Assembly (NCBI GenBank): GCA_036960375.1
Contig: JBALVY010000003.1
Span: 1-64,000 of the forward strand
Length of the DNA stretch: 64,000 nt
Source: CAWVSB01 sp036960375
GTDB lineage: Bacteria > Pseudomonadota > Gammaproteobacteria > Pseudomonadales > CAWVSB01
Reading direction: 5' to 3'
The notes under the pieces were generated by a model. That model did not search any database, was not told the DNA's origin, and saw only the letters and a list, made by a program, of their open reading frames with translations. Numbering within the stretch: the first letter of the stretch is position 1; every line of letters starts with the position of its first letter. Below, piece after piece: positions 41,355 to 48,769 of this stretch. Made by a program: the position numbers and the translations under genes.

Positions 41355-41784
41355 AATTCAGGAAATGGATTGAAGCGTAAAAGTTATTAGCAAGCCAAAA
41401 CCTTTGGGCATACACGAGAAATTTGGCAAATAGTCTTTTAGCTTTTTTGACAGAGCTATACTTATATGGAAGCCTCGGATTCAGCGATTTATGTTGGTTC
41501 AAAAACGTGCACTCATGGGAGGTAAAATTGTTTCTAAAGCAGATCCCTATCTTTTCTGACTGGTAAAATTTATAGGTTGTTGTTAGAATTAAATTGTGTT
41601 TTTAATACACCCACCAATTTAATCAGCAACTTGCAGGTGGCTAAAATGGCTAAAGCGTCGGAACCCTTTGGGTGGGCTATCCAGTCCAGCATAGAAGAAT
41701 TTCCTATCTGCTCCCATTTTCAATACTTGCTAATAGTTAGTTGCTCGGTGATTCGTGGTTCATGTTTTTATGTGAGGACTTGTC
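41355..41784. other. Intergenic, no supported gene
   Basis: Several ORFs cross this stretch (minus 41284-41502, plus 41577-41792) but none has a ribosome-binding site or protein-like composition that I would trust. Confidence 0.4.
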
Positions 41785-42027
41785 ATGCCTAAACAATTAG
41801 TTATTCGTCTTACTGTCTCCCAAACTGAGTCTTACCTTAGGTGGCGGGACGAAAAAGTCAAAGCATACGCTCTAGCGTTTCCTGATGATGAACCGCCAGA
41901 GGCATCTTTACATTTTTCTTTTGGGTCCATGGGAGCTGATATAAGGGCAACAATGGGGTCGGATTCCATAGAATTACAGGAGTTTCTTTCTGATGAAAAC
42001 GCGTATGTCGAACTTGAGGATGTATGA
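41785..42027 (+). CDS. Small acidic hypothetical protein
   Basis: An 80-residue protein, MPKQLVIRLTVSQTESYLRW and on to YVELEDV, with GAGGACTTGTC before the ATG. Its stop overlaps the start of the next gene by 4 bp (ATGA at 42024-42027), a sign of translational coupling. No family recognised. Confidence 0.6.
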   Translation: MPKQLVIRLTVSQTESYLRWRDEKVKAYALAFPDDEPPEASLHFSFGSMGADIRATMGSDSIELQEFLSDENAYVELEDV

Positions 42028-42209
42028 TTATGAAGTCTCTAACGACTGGTGAGAATAAAGGACTAACTGATTTAGGGCCCAGCTGTAATAGATGTCGATA
42101 TGTGGCGGAATTGGTTGGGGTGGGCTTCGGACTTCGTTGTGCAAACGCACATAATAGAGACTTCAGTTCTTCCAACTTACCTATGACTCTGTTCACAAGT
42201 TGCCTATAG
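42024..42209 (+). CDS. Small Cys-containing protein coupled to upstream gene
   Basis: A 61-residue protein with GPSCNRCRYVAELVGVGFGL then RCANAH and a final FTSCL: four cysteines (CxxC plus two) that could form one zinc site. It overlaps the preceding gene by ATGA, so the two are probably made together. No family recognised. Confidence 0.55.
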   Translation: MIMKSLTTGENKGLTDLGPSCNRCRYVAELVGVGFGLRCANAHNRDFSSSNLPMTLFTSCL

Positions 42210-42332
42210 TGAAAAGAGACGGTACATGCGAGTTTTTTGAAACTGCCTCTGATAGTTAGGCAGACTTATTCGCTTTAGGTTGTTTCAGAGAATTTTTAAA
42301 GTGTACGAATTTTTTAGTATGGGAGGTACATT

Positions 42333-42527
42333 TTGAAGCTAGCGGTTTGGTTAATGATGTTTGCAGTACTATCGCTGATGGCTTTATTAGTTTTTGGTGT
42401 TCATGCTCTTTTGAAAACAATTTTTGGGATGACTGGATTTATGTCTTGGTGGTATACGCTTGTTGTATTTTCAGTTGCTGGTGGATTGCTTGCGATGTCG
42501 GGTAAAGAAGGAGAAGGGGAAGGTTAA
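42333..42527 (+). CDS. Small two-helix membrane protein
   Basis: A 64-residue protein with two hydrophobic helices (about 4-27 and 37-56) and a Gly/Glu-rich tail (SGKEGEGEG). The start is TTG at 42333 because GGGAGG lies 6 nt upstream. No family recognised. Confidence 0.5.
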   Translation: MKLAVWLMMFAVLSLMALLVFGVHALLKTIFGMTGFMSWWYTLVVFSVAGGLLAMSGKEGEGEG

Positions 42528-42983
42528 GAGGACTGTTTCTCGGCTAGAAAAATATGTCGTATGAGCGCTCGTACTTCTCAACTGCTCAATACCAATAATG
42601 GGGCAAGAGTGTCATAAATACAATTTGCGCCTGCTATTGGGTGGCTACGAACTATTATTTACCTTCATTTACTTAAAAAGTGAAAAATGAAGGTAAAGAT
42701 TGAGAGCTAAGCTTACTGTTGCTCCGTCTGGGACATCTGAGCAGCCAGATGCCATGACACTCACGGCTAGACCAGCGAATACCAGCTTAGTAGAAATGAC
42801 TGTTAACCATCTTAGATCTCCCGCGTAGAGCGCACAACAGGTGATATGGTAAATAGACACCATCATTAACCTATATTTTGATACTCACTTAATGCTAAAA
42901 ATGATGAATCAAAACAACCAATTCGCTGGCCCAAATGATTAAATGGGTCATCCTGGTTATTTTTTAAGCAATAGAGGAGTGAA
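42528..42983. other. Intergenic with dispersed repeat
   Basis: 42586-42620 resembles 37837-37870. The minus ORFs here (42669-42866, 42866-43108) have no convincing start. Nothing else is recognised. Confidence 0.4.
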
Positions 42984-43299
42984 ATGTCGCAAACCATCGC
43001 GTTAGAAACCCTCAAAGAGCTCGTTGCTGGGGGCCATGCGCGAAGTCCTGATAGTGAAGGACCCAGGCCAAGGCTATGCAGTTCAAGCCAAAATCGGCCT
43101 GATAACAAAAACCCTGCGTTAACAGCGAGAGACTATCCGCAGTTCCAAGCCCCTCGATACTGTTCTCAGGATGCTCTATGGAATCGGCGTTGGTGAGTTT
43201 AAAGTCGACCTTAGATTAAAGAATCACCTCTGGGCGCGGTCAGAAAAGTTACATATAATGGTTCATTATATTAGTGCCTCCAAGAGGGTTTCGAGTTAG
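42984..43299 (+). pseudogene. Frameshifted small plasmid/island-type gene
   Basis: Starts MSQTIALETLKELVAGG with GAGGAGTGAA before the ATG. It then shifts frame to AMREVLIVKDPGQGYAVQAK, reaches an in-frame TAA after KTLR, and continues QRETIRSSKPLDTVLRMLYG and IGVGEFKVDL. The three pieces join into one plausible protein of about 80 residues; I recall similar small proteins near plasmid and integrative-element genes but cannot name the family with confidence. One frameshift and one stop make it inactive as read. Confidence 0.6.
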
Positions 43300-43462
43300 A
43301 GTGATGGGTACTCCTAAGTCATCCTCTGCTAAATACCCTGCGTGAGATTTGCGTGACATGAATAGGCAAAGCTATGCATTTATGTACAGTTGTCTGCATA
43401 TGTCGATTTATAAACTCCATTAAAATCAATGACATATAGGAGTTAGGCTCGAATCCGCATTG

Positions 43463-43507
43463 CTACGAACCGAGCGGTCGGTGGTTCGAATCCACCCGAG
43501 TGCACCA
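43463..43507 (+). tRNA. 3' part of a tRNA-Arg(ACG) gene; island attachment site scar
   Basis: The stretch from CTACGAA (anticodon loop with ACG) through CCGAG (anticodon stem), the T arm GGTGGTTCGAATCCACC, the acceptor strand CGAGTGC, A and CCA is a normal tRNA 3' half. The 5' half is missing: the preceding bases (CCGCATTG) do not pair with CCGAG, and no GCACTCG acceptor strand lies upstream. A 3' tRNA half cut in the anticodon loop is the classic scar of a tyrosine-recombinase attachment site. The intact copy should be at the other end of the inserted DNA, left of the window. Confidence 0.8.
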
Positions 43508-43562
43508 TACAAAAAAACCCGCCTTTAGGCGGGTTTTTTTGTATGGTGCACTCGGGTGGATT
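43489..43562. repeat. Perfect inverted repeat, 35-bp arms, spanning tRNA end and terminator
   Basis: Left arm 43489-43523 covers the T-arm 3' strand, acceptor strand, CCA and the first half of the terminator. Loop TTTA is at 43524-43527. Right arm 43528-43562 is its exact reverse complement. The tRNA end thus occurs twice, back to back. Confidence 0.9.
43511..43537 (+). terminator. Rho-independent terminator of the tRNA-Arg gene (bidirectional)
   Basis: AAAAAAA-CCCGCC-ttta-GGCGGG-TTTTTTT: a 6-bp GC stem with seven T after and seven A before, so it works on both strands. Confidence 0.9.
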
Positions 43563-43907
43563 TGTTCGTAAACGGTTCGACAAAAGCACCGCTTTTGGAC
43601 TGCCCAAAGGGCACCCCGAAGGGGGCATTACAGCCCTTAGGCTGTAATGAGTCTATCCTTCCTCCCAACGTCCTAAAACCCGGCTCACATAATCAGGCGG
43701 GTTTTTTGTGTATGGTTCTCTTAGCCGGTGGACGAACCTTCTCCGGTTTGAGCCGTAGTAAGCGCAGCTTACGGAGACAACGACCTTTAGGTCGACCCTC
43801 TGGGTGAGGCCGGGTACTTCTCCTCGAAAATAGACCACCATTCATGGGCTACTTTTTCGATGATATAACGGGGCGGAGCTGTTGATGGCTGTGGCGTTAT
43901 TGTGGAC
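43563..43907. other. Intergenic with several hairpins
   Basis: Contains TTACAGCC-ctta-GGCTGTAA (about 43629-43648) and a second terminator-like element AAACCCG ... CGGGTTTTTT (about 43676-43708). No gene. The hairpin-dense style is typical of spacer near tRNA genes. Confidence 0.5.
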
Positions 43908-43968
43908 TATAATCACGCCATGATTAGCCTATAATATGGCGTGAATAAGTGCTAAAATCGCGCCATGA
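43908..43968 (+). promoter_or_regulatory. Operator array upstream of fic
   Basis: Three related 15-16-bp sites: TATAATCACGCCATGA (43908-43923), TATAATATGGCGTGA (43930-43944) and TAAAATCGCGCCATGA (43953-43968). The first two form an inverted repeat (CACGCCAT and ATGGCGTG, perfect 8-bp arms), and the first and third are direct repeats 45 bp apart. Each includes a TATAAT-like -10 box, so a bound protein would block the promoter. The C-terminal winged helix of the Fic protein itself is the likeliest binder. Confidence 0.6.
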
Positions 43969-44038
43969 CAAAGTGGCAGGATCGACAGTTTGCACGGCCG
44001 AAGGCCGCCCGTGAGGGTGCGGCACATGGACGTGCCGC

Positions 44039-45211
44039 ATGAAATGGATATGGCAACAACCTGACTGGCCAGATTTCTGCTACGAGAAGCGTGCACTCGA
44101 AGAGCGGGAACTTGAATTTCGCATAAAATCAGAGCGTCTGGCTGGCCGTTTTGAGGCACTACCAATGGCGTCTCAAACGGATGCCACGATCGATTTGATG
44201 CTTTCCGAGGCCATCAAAACCAGCGCCATTGAGGGCGAGAGTCTGGATAGAGAATCGGTAAGGTCATCGCTACTCTCTTTAGTCACATCGGATACGCTAC
44301 CGGACAATTCAGACCAGAAAGCGGCGGGGGCTGCTTCGCTGCTGGTGGACGTTCGCAAGAACTGGCATACACGCCTGACACATGATCTGTTGGGCAAGTG
44401 GCAATCCATGGCTGTCCCGGAACAGCGCTACACATCTATTGTGCGAGGTGCATACCGCAATGATCCTTCGCCAATGCAAATAGTGAGCGGGCCTTATGGT
44501 CGCGAAAAGCTTCACTTTGAAGCCCCGCCAGCAACTCAGGTGCCTGAGGAAATGGCGAGATTCATCGGCTGGTACAACAAGACCAGCCGTTCGAAAGGTG
44601 AAAAGAAGATACCAGGAATTGCCCGTGCAGGTATTGCACACCTCTGGTTCGAAGTGATTCATCCCTTCGATGATGGGAATGGGCGAGTCGGTAGGGCGAT
44701 TGCTGACCACGCACTTTCATATTCTCTCGGCTATCCGACCACTGCTTGTCTTGCCACGGCGATAGAGGGAGACAAAAAGTCTTATTATCTGCAACTGGAG
44801 AAAGCGAGCCGCGGAAGCCTGGGTGTTGATGCTTGGCTTGATTACTTTGCCGATATGGTGATCAAGGCACAGGAAATAGCCAGGGAAGAAGTGGATTTTG
44901 TACTGGGCAAGACACGTTTCTATGAAGTTTATGGCGACCAGTTAAATGACCGGCAGGTCAGGATGGTATCGCGGGTATTCGCTGAAGGTCGAAAAGGCTT
45001 TGAAGGTGGAATAACCACCAGAAAATATGAAGCAATCACCAAATGTGCCAATAGAACGGCCAGCCGCGATCTTTCTGACCTGGTTGCCAAGGGTATGATT
45101 ATCCCATTACCAGGTGGTGGCAGAACAACCCGCTATGAGTTGGCTGTTGTTGGTCCGACCGGACTTAGTTTAGAGAAGGGTACTGCCAGCTTAACTCCAC
45201 GAAATTGCTAG
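44039..45211 (+). CDS. Fic family protein, class II, with DNA-binding C-terminus
   Basis: A 390-residue protein with an N-terminal DUF4172-like segment, the inhibitory helix motif TSAIEGE (about 61-67, fits [S/T]xxxE[G/N]) and the catalytic motif HPFDDGNGRVGR (207-218). Fic enzymes transfer AMP from ATP to a hydroxyl on a target protein; the N-terminal helix keeps class II enzymes off. The last 80 residues look like a winged helix (KYEAITKCANRTASRDLSDL), so the protein may bind its own operators. A perfect hairpin GCGGCAC-atggac-GTGCCGC ends at the ATG. A 25-codon ORF (43965-44042) overlaps the start by ATGA. Key residues are intact. Confidence 0.9.
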   Translation: MKWIWQQPDWPDFCYEKRALEERELEFRIKSERLAGRFEALPMASQTDATIDLMLSEAIKTSAIEGESLDRESVRSSLLSLVTSDTLPDNSDQKAAGAASLLVDVRKNWHTRLTHDLLGKWQSMAVPEQRYTSIVRGAYRNDPSPMQIVSGPYGREKLHFEAPPATQVPEEMARFIGWYNKTSRSKGEKKIPGIARAGIAHLWFEVIHPFDDGNGRVGRAIADHALSYSLGYPTTACLATAIEGDKKSYYLQLEKASRGSLGVDAWLDYFADMVIKAQEIAREEVDFVLGKTRFYEVYGDQLNDRQVRMVSRVFAEGRKGFEGGITTRKYEAITKCANRTASRDLSDLVAKGMIIPLPGGGRTTRYELAVVGPTGLSLEKGTASLTPRNC

Positions 45212-45220
45212 AATGCGCGC

Positions 45221-45301
45221 ATGAATACATACAAGCGCCACAGATTTCCTCCAGACATCATCTCCTATGCCGTCTGGCTCTACTACCGATTCAATAGCTA
45301 G
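45221..45301 (+). pseudogene. N-terminal fragment of an IS6 family transposase
   Basis: Reads MNTYKRHRFPPDIISYAVWL then YYRFNS before TAG. RHRFPPDIISYAVWLYYRFN is the standard N-terminus of IS6/IS26-type transposases. Only 26 codons remain. The rest to 45587 shows no gene that I support. Confidence 0.8.
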
Positions 45302-45565
45302 CATCGGTGGCGAGACTTTGTTGACTACTATTGGCCATTCACGGGCTGTCAATCAACAGAGATTCACAACCCGTGCCGGCAAGAATGCGATCGACCCGCG
45401 CGCGATCATCGTTAGCCAATGCCGCATACTGCATTGGCAAGTATTAGAGTTTGCGTTGGCTTACGAGTCCGTTACCGATTATTTGGATCGTCGCCCATAC
45501 TAAAGCAGGCCAGACCTTAGTATTTGGTAGTTAGTTTAATTATCGTTTCTGCGAAATTTTTTACT

Positions 45566-45611
45566 TTGCTTATCCAATAAAAAGACATATACTTCCATTT
45601 AGTGAAAGTAT
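45566..45611 (+). promoter_or_regulatory. Promoter and operator of the abiE operon
   Basis: TATACT (45588-45593) with TTGCTT 16 bp upstream is a plausible sigma-70 promoter. It overlaps an inverted repeat, ATACTTCC ... GAAAGTAT (45589-45611, one mismatch in 8-bp arms). AbiEi antitoxins repress their own operon by binding inverted repeats, so this is the expected operator. It overlaps the ATG at 45610, which argues for the later start at 45622. Confidence 0.6.
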
Positions 45612-45621
45612 GTGGTATTTT

Positions 45622-46314
45622 ATGAAAAATCTAACATTAGCTATTAAAGAGCAAGGCTTTGCAGATAGGTTGCTTAACGAGCACCAAATTGCGCGTATTG
45701 TTGGCGGTAGCCCCCAGCGTCGTTATGGGCTGGTTAACCGCGCCTTAAAAGCCGGAGAGCTGATTAGAGTTCAGCGCGGTTTATACATGCTGGCGGGTCA
45801 ATATCGTGACGCACCTTACCACCCATACCACATCGCCCAGGGCTTGTTTCCTAGCAGTTATATCTCGCTTGAAACAGCCTTGGCGTATCACGGCTGGATT
45901 CCTGAGGCGGTATATGAAACGGCCAGTATCTTGCCCGGCAGAAAATCAAAAGAACTGAAAAACGAGCAGTTTGGAAAATTCACCTTTCATCCGCTAGCAA
46001 CCAATAGAGGTTATTTTTTGGAGCTGGTTGAAAGAGTTCAAATTAATAAGCAGACGATGCTTATTGCTAAACCAATCAGGGCTTTGATGGATTTGGTTTG
46101 TTACAAAAAAGTGGAATGGCAAGGTATTGATTGGATCGAAAAGGGGCTGCGAATTGACCTGGAATACTTACGGTCTGTACCCGCTGCGGATATAAGAACA
46201 CTGAAGTTGGTATACAAACAAAAGCGTGTGAAAGTGTTTTTGGCAGAGCTGGAGAAAGCGCTAAATTTAGAACAGGGAGAATATATCCAACCGCCATTGA
46301 GGGCAGTTAAATGA
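45622..46314 (+). CDS. abiEi: AbiEi antitoxin, type IV toxin-antitoxin system
   Basis: A protein of 230 residues from the ATG at 45622 (234 from 45610). The N-terminal winged helix (IARIVGGSPQRRYGLVNRAL then GELIRVQRGLYML) is the DNA-binding part; the C-terminal domain (about 85-230) is the AbiEi antitoxin fold. It represses the operon and counters the AbiEii toxin. Its stop overlaps the toxin start by 4 bp (ATGA at 46311-46314). Family members defend against phage by abortive infection and stabilise mobile DNA. Confidence 0.88.
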   Translation: MKNLTLAIKEQGFADRLLNEHQIARIVGGSPQRRYGLVNRALKAGELIRVQRGLYMLAGQYRDAPYHPYHIAQGLFPSSYISLETALAYHGWIPEAVYETASILPGRKSKELKNEQFGKFTFHPLATNRGYFLELVERVQINKQTMLIAKPIRALMDLVCYKKVEWQGIDWIEKGLRIDLEYLRSVPAADIRTLKLVYKQKRVKVFLAELEKALNLEQGEYIQPPLRAVK

Positions 46315-47156
46315 TTGAATTGATTCAGAAAAAGCTAGGTGAATACAAAGTTACTAACTCGGTAGAAGAAGAGCAGGCCAGCAAAGAAATTATTCAGGAA
46401 ATTGCATTGTATGCTTTGTGGCGGTCGGGTTTTTTTGAGGTGGCTGCTTTTCAAGGGGATTCAAGTTTACGAATTTTACACGGGCTGCCACGGTTTTCAG
46501 AAGATTTGGATTTCATACTGAAACAGCCAGATTCAACATTTGATTGGTCGGGCTATCTAGCTGTGTTATTGGAATGTTTTGAAGAGTTTGGTTTAACATC
46601 TGAAGCATTGCCGAAAGGGCGAATGGATAAACGGATAAAGAAAGCTGTGATTAAAGATAGTTCAGTTGCTAGTCAGTTGAACTTATCTTTTTATAGAGGG
46701 CACGAAAATCAGAAACTTAAGATCAAATTAGAGATTGATGTAGACCCGCCGGCTAACTCAGGCTATGAATATACGTATCTAGATTTCCCGCTCGATTACG
46801 AAGTTTGCCATCAAGATTTAAGTAGTAACTTCGCCTTAAAGATTCACGCCTTACTATGTCGAGGGTTTTTAAAGGGAAGAGATTGGTATGACTTTAACTG
46901 GTATATAAAACAAGGAGTTTCACCGAATCTTCCTCACCTGCAAAACGCCTTGTACCAGTATGGTCCTTGGCAAAGCAGTGATGATTTAGCGGTAGATAAA
47001 AAATGGCTACAAGATGCGCTTAATAAAAAAATCGAGAGTATCAATTGGCAAGAAGCTGCTGCTGATGTTGAGAGATTTATGAAGCCTATTGAGCAAAAAA
47101 GCTTATCACTGTGGAGCGAGCGGTTCTTTAAAAAACGCGTGAGTGAATTGGCCTAG
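46311..47156 (+). CDS. abiEii: AbiEii/AbiGii nucleotidyltransferase toxin
   Basis: A 281-residue DUF1814-type nucleotidyltransferase. The catalytic region reads FQGDSSLRILHGLPRFSEDL then DF: the usual GG(S/T) of the nucleotide site is GDS here, while the metal-binding SEDLDF is intact. A second acidic segment (IKLEIDVDPP) and KIHALLCRGFLKGRDWYDFN near 180 fit the family, whose lysine and Asp are needed for activity. AbiEii blocks growth by transferring nucleotides to tRNA, shown for related enzymes. It is translationally coupled to the antitoxin. Confidence 0.88.
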   Translation: MIELIQKKLGEYKVTNSVEEEQASKEIIQEIALYALWRSGFFEVAAFQGDSSLRILHGLPRFSEDLDFILKQPDSTFDWSGYLAVLLECFEEFGLTSEALPKGRMDKRIKKAVIKDSSVASQLNLSFYRGHENQKLKIKLEIDVDPPANSGYEYTYLDFPLDYEVCHQDLSSNFALKIHALLCRGFLKGRDWYDFNWYIKQGVSPNLPHLQNALYQYGPWQSSDDLAVDKKWLQDALNKKIESINWQEAAADVERFMKPIEQKSLSLWSERFFKKRVSELA

Positions 47157-47323
47157 GCTATAAGTGATTTTTGTTAGGTGAGCCGAAATACTTGTCAGAG
47201 CGCTAGCTTCGTGCGCTTGTGCTGACCTTTCCCCCAAGTTATTACCATTCACTTGATGTGTATTAGCTCCGACTGATGGGCCCCCATTTTTAGGTCCAAG
47301 GCCATGGTGGCTGACGCCACACA

Positions 47324-47506
47324 GTACATTACATCAGCCAATTTATGAGCCTACAACCTGGCGATATTATTAGTACAGGTACACCACCAGGCGTAGGTTT
47401 AGGTATGACTCCACCAGCGTACCTACCGGCAGGTGATGTTATGCGTCTAGGAATTGATAGTTTAGGTGAGCAGCAACAAACTGTAGACCGTACTGTTATT
47501 GAGTAG
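47324..47506 (+). pseudogene. C-terminal fragment of an FAH family hydrolase gene
   Basis: Reads YISQFMSLQPGDIISTGTPP, GVGLGMTPPAYLPAGDVMRL and on to a TAG stop. PGDIISTGTPPGVG is diagnostic of fumarylacetoacetate hydrolase family enzymes. About 60 codons of the C-terminus remain with no start, so the gene was cut, probably by the adjacent IS insertion. Confidence 0.85.
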
Positions 47507-47533
47507 TAGTGGGTAAACAAGTGAGAACGGAGG

Positions 47534-47710
47534 ATGTTGGGGCTTTGGCTGTCCGAGAATGAAGGGGCGAAGTTCTGGCTCAATGTGCCTACAGAGCTTC
47601 AGAATCGCGGTGTGAAGGGCATTCTGATTGCCGGTGTCGATGGCCTATGGAAACCGGCACTGAATAGATTTATGATTGAGTTTGAAGACCGCTTGGCGGA
47701 CTACATTTAA
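47534..47710 (+). pseudogene. IS256 family transposase fragment with internal deletion
   Basis: Reads MLGLWLSENEGAKFWLNVPT ... ILIAGVDGL, a match to the middle of IS256/mutator transposases, then joins WKPALNRFMIEFEDRLADYI, the C-terminus of the same family. The part between is missing, so the element is dead. Confidence 0.8.
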
Positions 47711-47719
47711 CCCGGGCAG

Positions 47720-48577
47720 TTACACAGAAATCGTTACAGCCTCGTCTTCAACGATAATGACCTCAACGCCCTGATCTTTGAAATTCTTGACCATTGTAGG
47801 ATCAGCACCGCTATCGGTGATCAATACATCAAGCTCAGACAAAGGGACAAACACAAAATTGCTGCGCATACCCAGTGTAGCGCTATCTGCCAATAATATC
47901 AGTTGCTCCGCTTGTTGACGTAGTTTGTGCTGGGCACGGATTAAAATGGGATCAGCTTCCATTACACCTAATTCTCCCACCCCCAGTGCATCAATAAACA
48001 TCTTGCTACAATTATAATGCTTAGTACTGTCATCATCATGGACACTGGTAATAATGCCATGTTTTCTATACAGCTCACCACCGGGTAGCGAGACTTGACT
48101 GTCACCGTTTTGCCAAAGAATTTGAGCCATGGCGATGGAATTGGTTAATATATTGAGGTTTCGTTCAGCGAGAAATTCGCCCATCAAATGAGTCGTACTG
48201 CCGCCACTGATAATAATGGCTTCCCCGTCAGTGCACAATTCAACCGCTCTTTTGGCAAGTCTGGATTGAAGGTTTGAATTTTTTCCTATATCGGTAACAG
48301 ACGTTTTACTACTGGGATTTTTTGTTCGTGCTTCGAGTTTCGACTTGACTTTCGTTTTTGGAGGGGCAAGCCATTCGGCGCCACCATGAATTTTCTTCAA
48401 CTCTTTGCGTGCTGCCAACTTAGTGATATCACGAAGGATCGTTGCTTTTGACGAGCTGAGTTTAGTCGACAACTCGCCTACCGTAGCGAATTGCTGGTCA
48501 TTTAATATATCGAGAATACATTGTTGTCGTTGGCTTTCAAAAATGAGAGTGCATCCCTTTAGTCTACTTTTCGTCAT
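47720..48577 (-). CDS. DeoR family transcriptional regulator of the uronate locus
   Basis: From the ATG at 48577 the protein is 285 residues: an N-terminal DeoR helix-turn-helix (ESQRQQCILDILNDQQFATV, then SKATILRDITKLAARKELKK) and a DeoR effector domain with GGSTTHLMGEFL, the phosphosugar-binding loop. A longer reading from 48673 adds 32 residues with no start signal, so I reject it. It is divergent from the GH105 operon. Proteins of this family repress sugar genes until a phosphorylated or keto-sugar intermediate binds. The 26-bp motif at 48726-48751 and its relatives are its likely targets. Confidence 0.85.
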   Translation of the reverse strand: MTKSRLKGCTLIFESQRQQCILDILNDQQFATVGELSTKLSSSKATILRDITKLAARKELKKIHGGAEWLAPPKTKVKSKLEARTKNPSSKTSVTDIGKNSNLQSRLAKRAVELCTDGEAIIISGGSTTHLMGEFLAERNLNILTNSIAMAQILWQNGDSQVSLPGGELYRKHGIITSVHDDDSTKHYNCSKMFIDALGVGELGVMEADPILIRAQHKLRQQAEQLILLADSATLGMRSNFVFVPLSELDVLITDSGADPTMVKNFKDQGVEVIIVEDEAVTISV

Positions 48578-48725
48578 AATAATGCATAAGTCCTCAAACT
48601 GATAGAAAAAATAGGCGATTGATGTAAAGGAAAAGCGCGCAAACAACACAGCCTTATACGGCATGGTGTTCATTTAATAAAATAAGCGAATAAAACTTTG
48701 ACAGCGTGATGCTTGATGACTTAGT

Positions 48726-48751
48726 ATGATTTCTAATGACTTTTAGTGATT
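48726..48751 (+). promoter_or_regulatory. 26-bp regulon motif, site 1 (GH105 operon)
   Basis: ATGATTTCTAATGACTTTTA followed by GTGATT. TGAT-type words repeat about every 10-11 bp, as in DeoR-type operators. It matches the receptor site (61085-61110) at 22 of 26 bases and lies 19 bp before the ATG at 48770. Confidence 0.6.
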
Positions 48752-48769
48752 ATTTACCAAGAGATAACC

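Noticed and set aside
41577..41792. Plus-strand ORF of 71 codons
   Set aside because: No start signal and it overlaps the well-started gene at 41785.
43443..43807. ORFs on both strands over the tRNA scar and terminators
   Set aside because: They translate tRNA and hairpin DNA; no start signals.
45267..45503. Plus-strand ORF of 78 codons after the IS6 fragment
   Set aside because: No ribosome-binding site or family likeness; it starts inside the transposase fragment in another frame.
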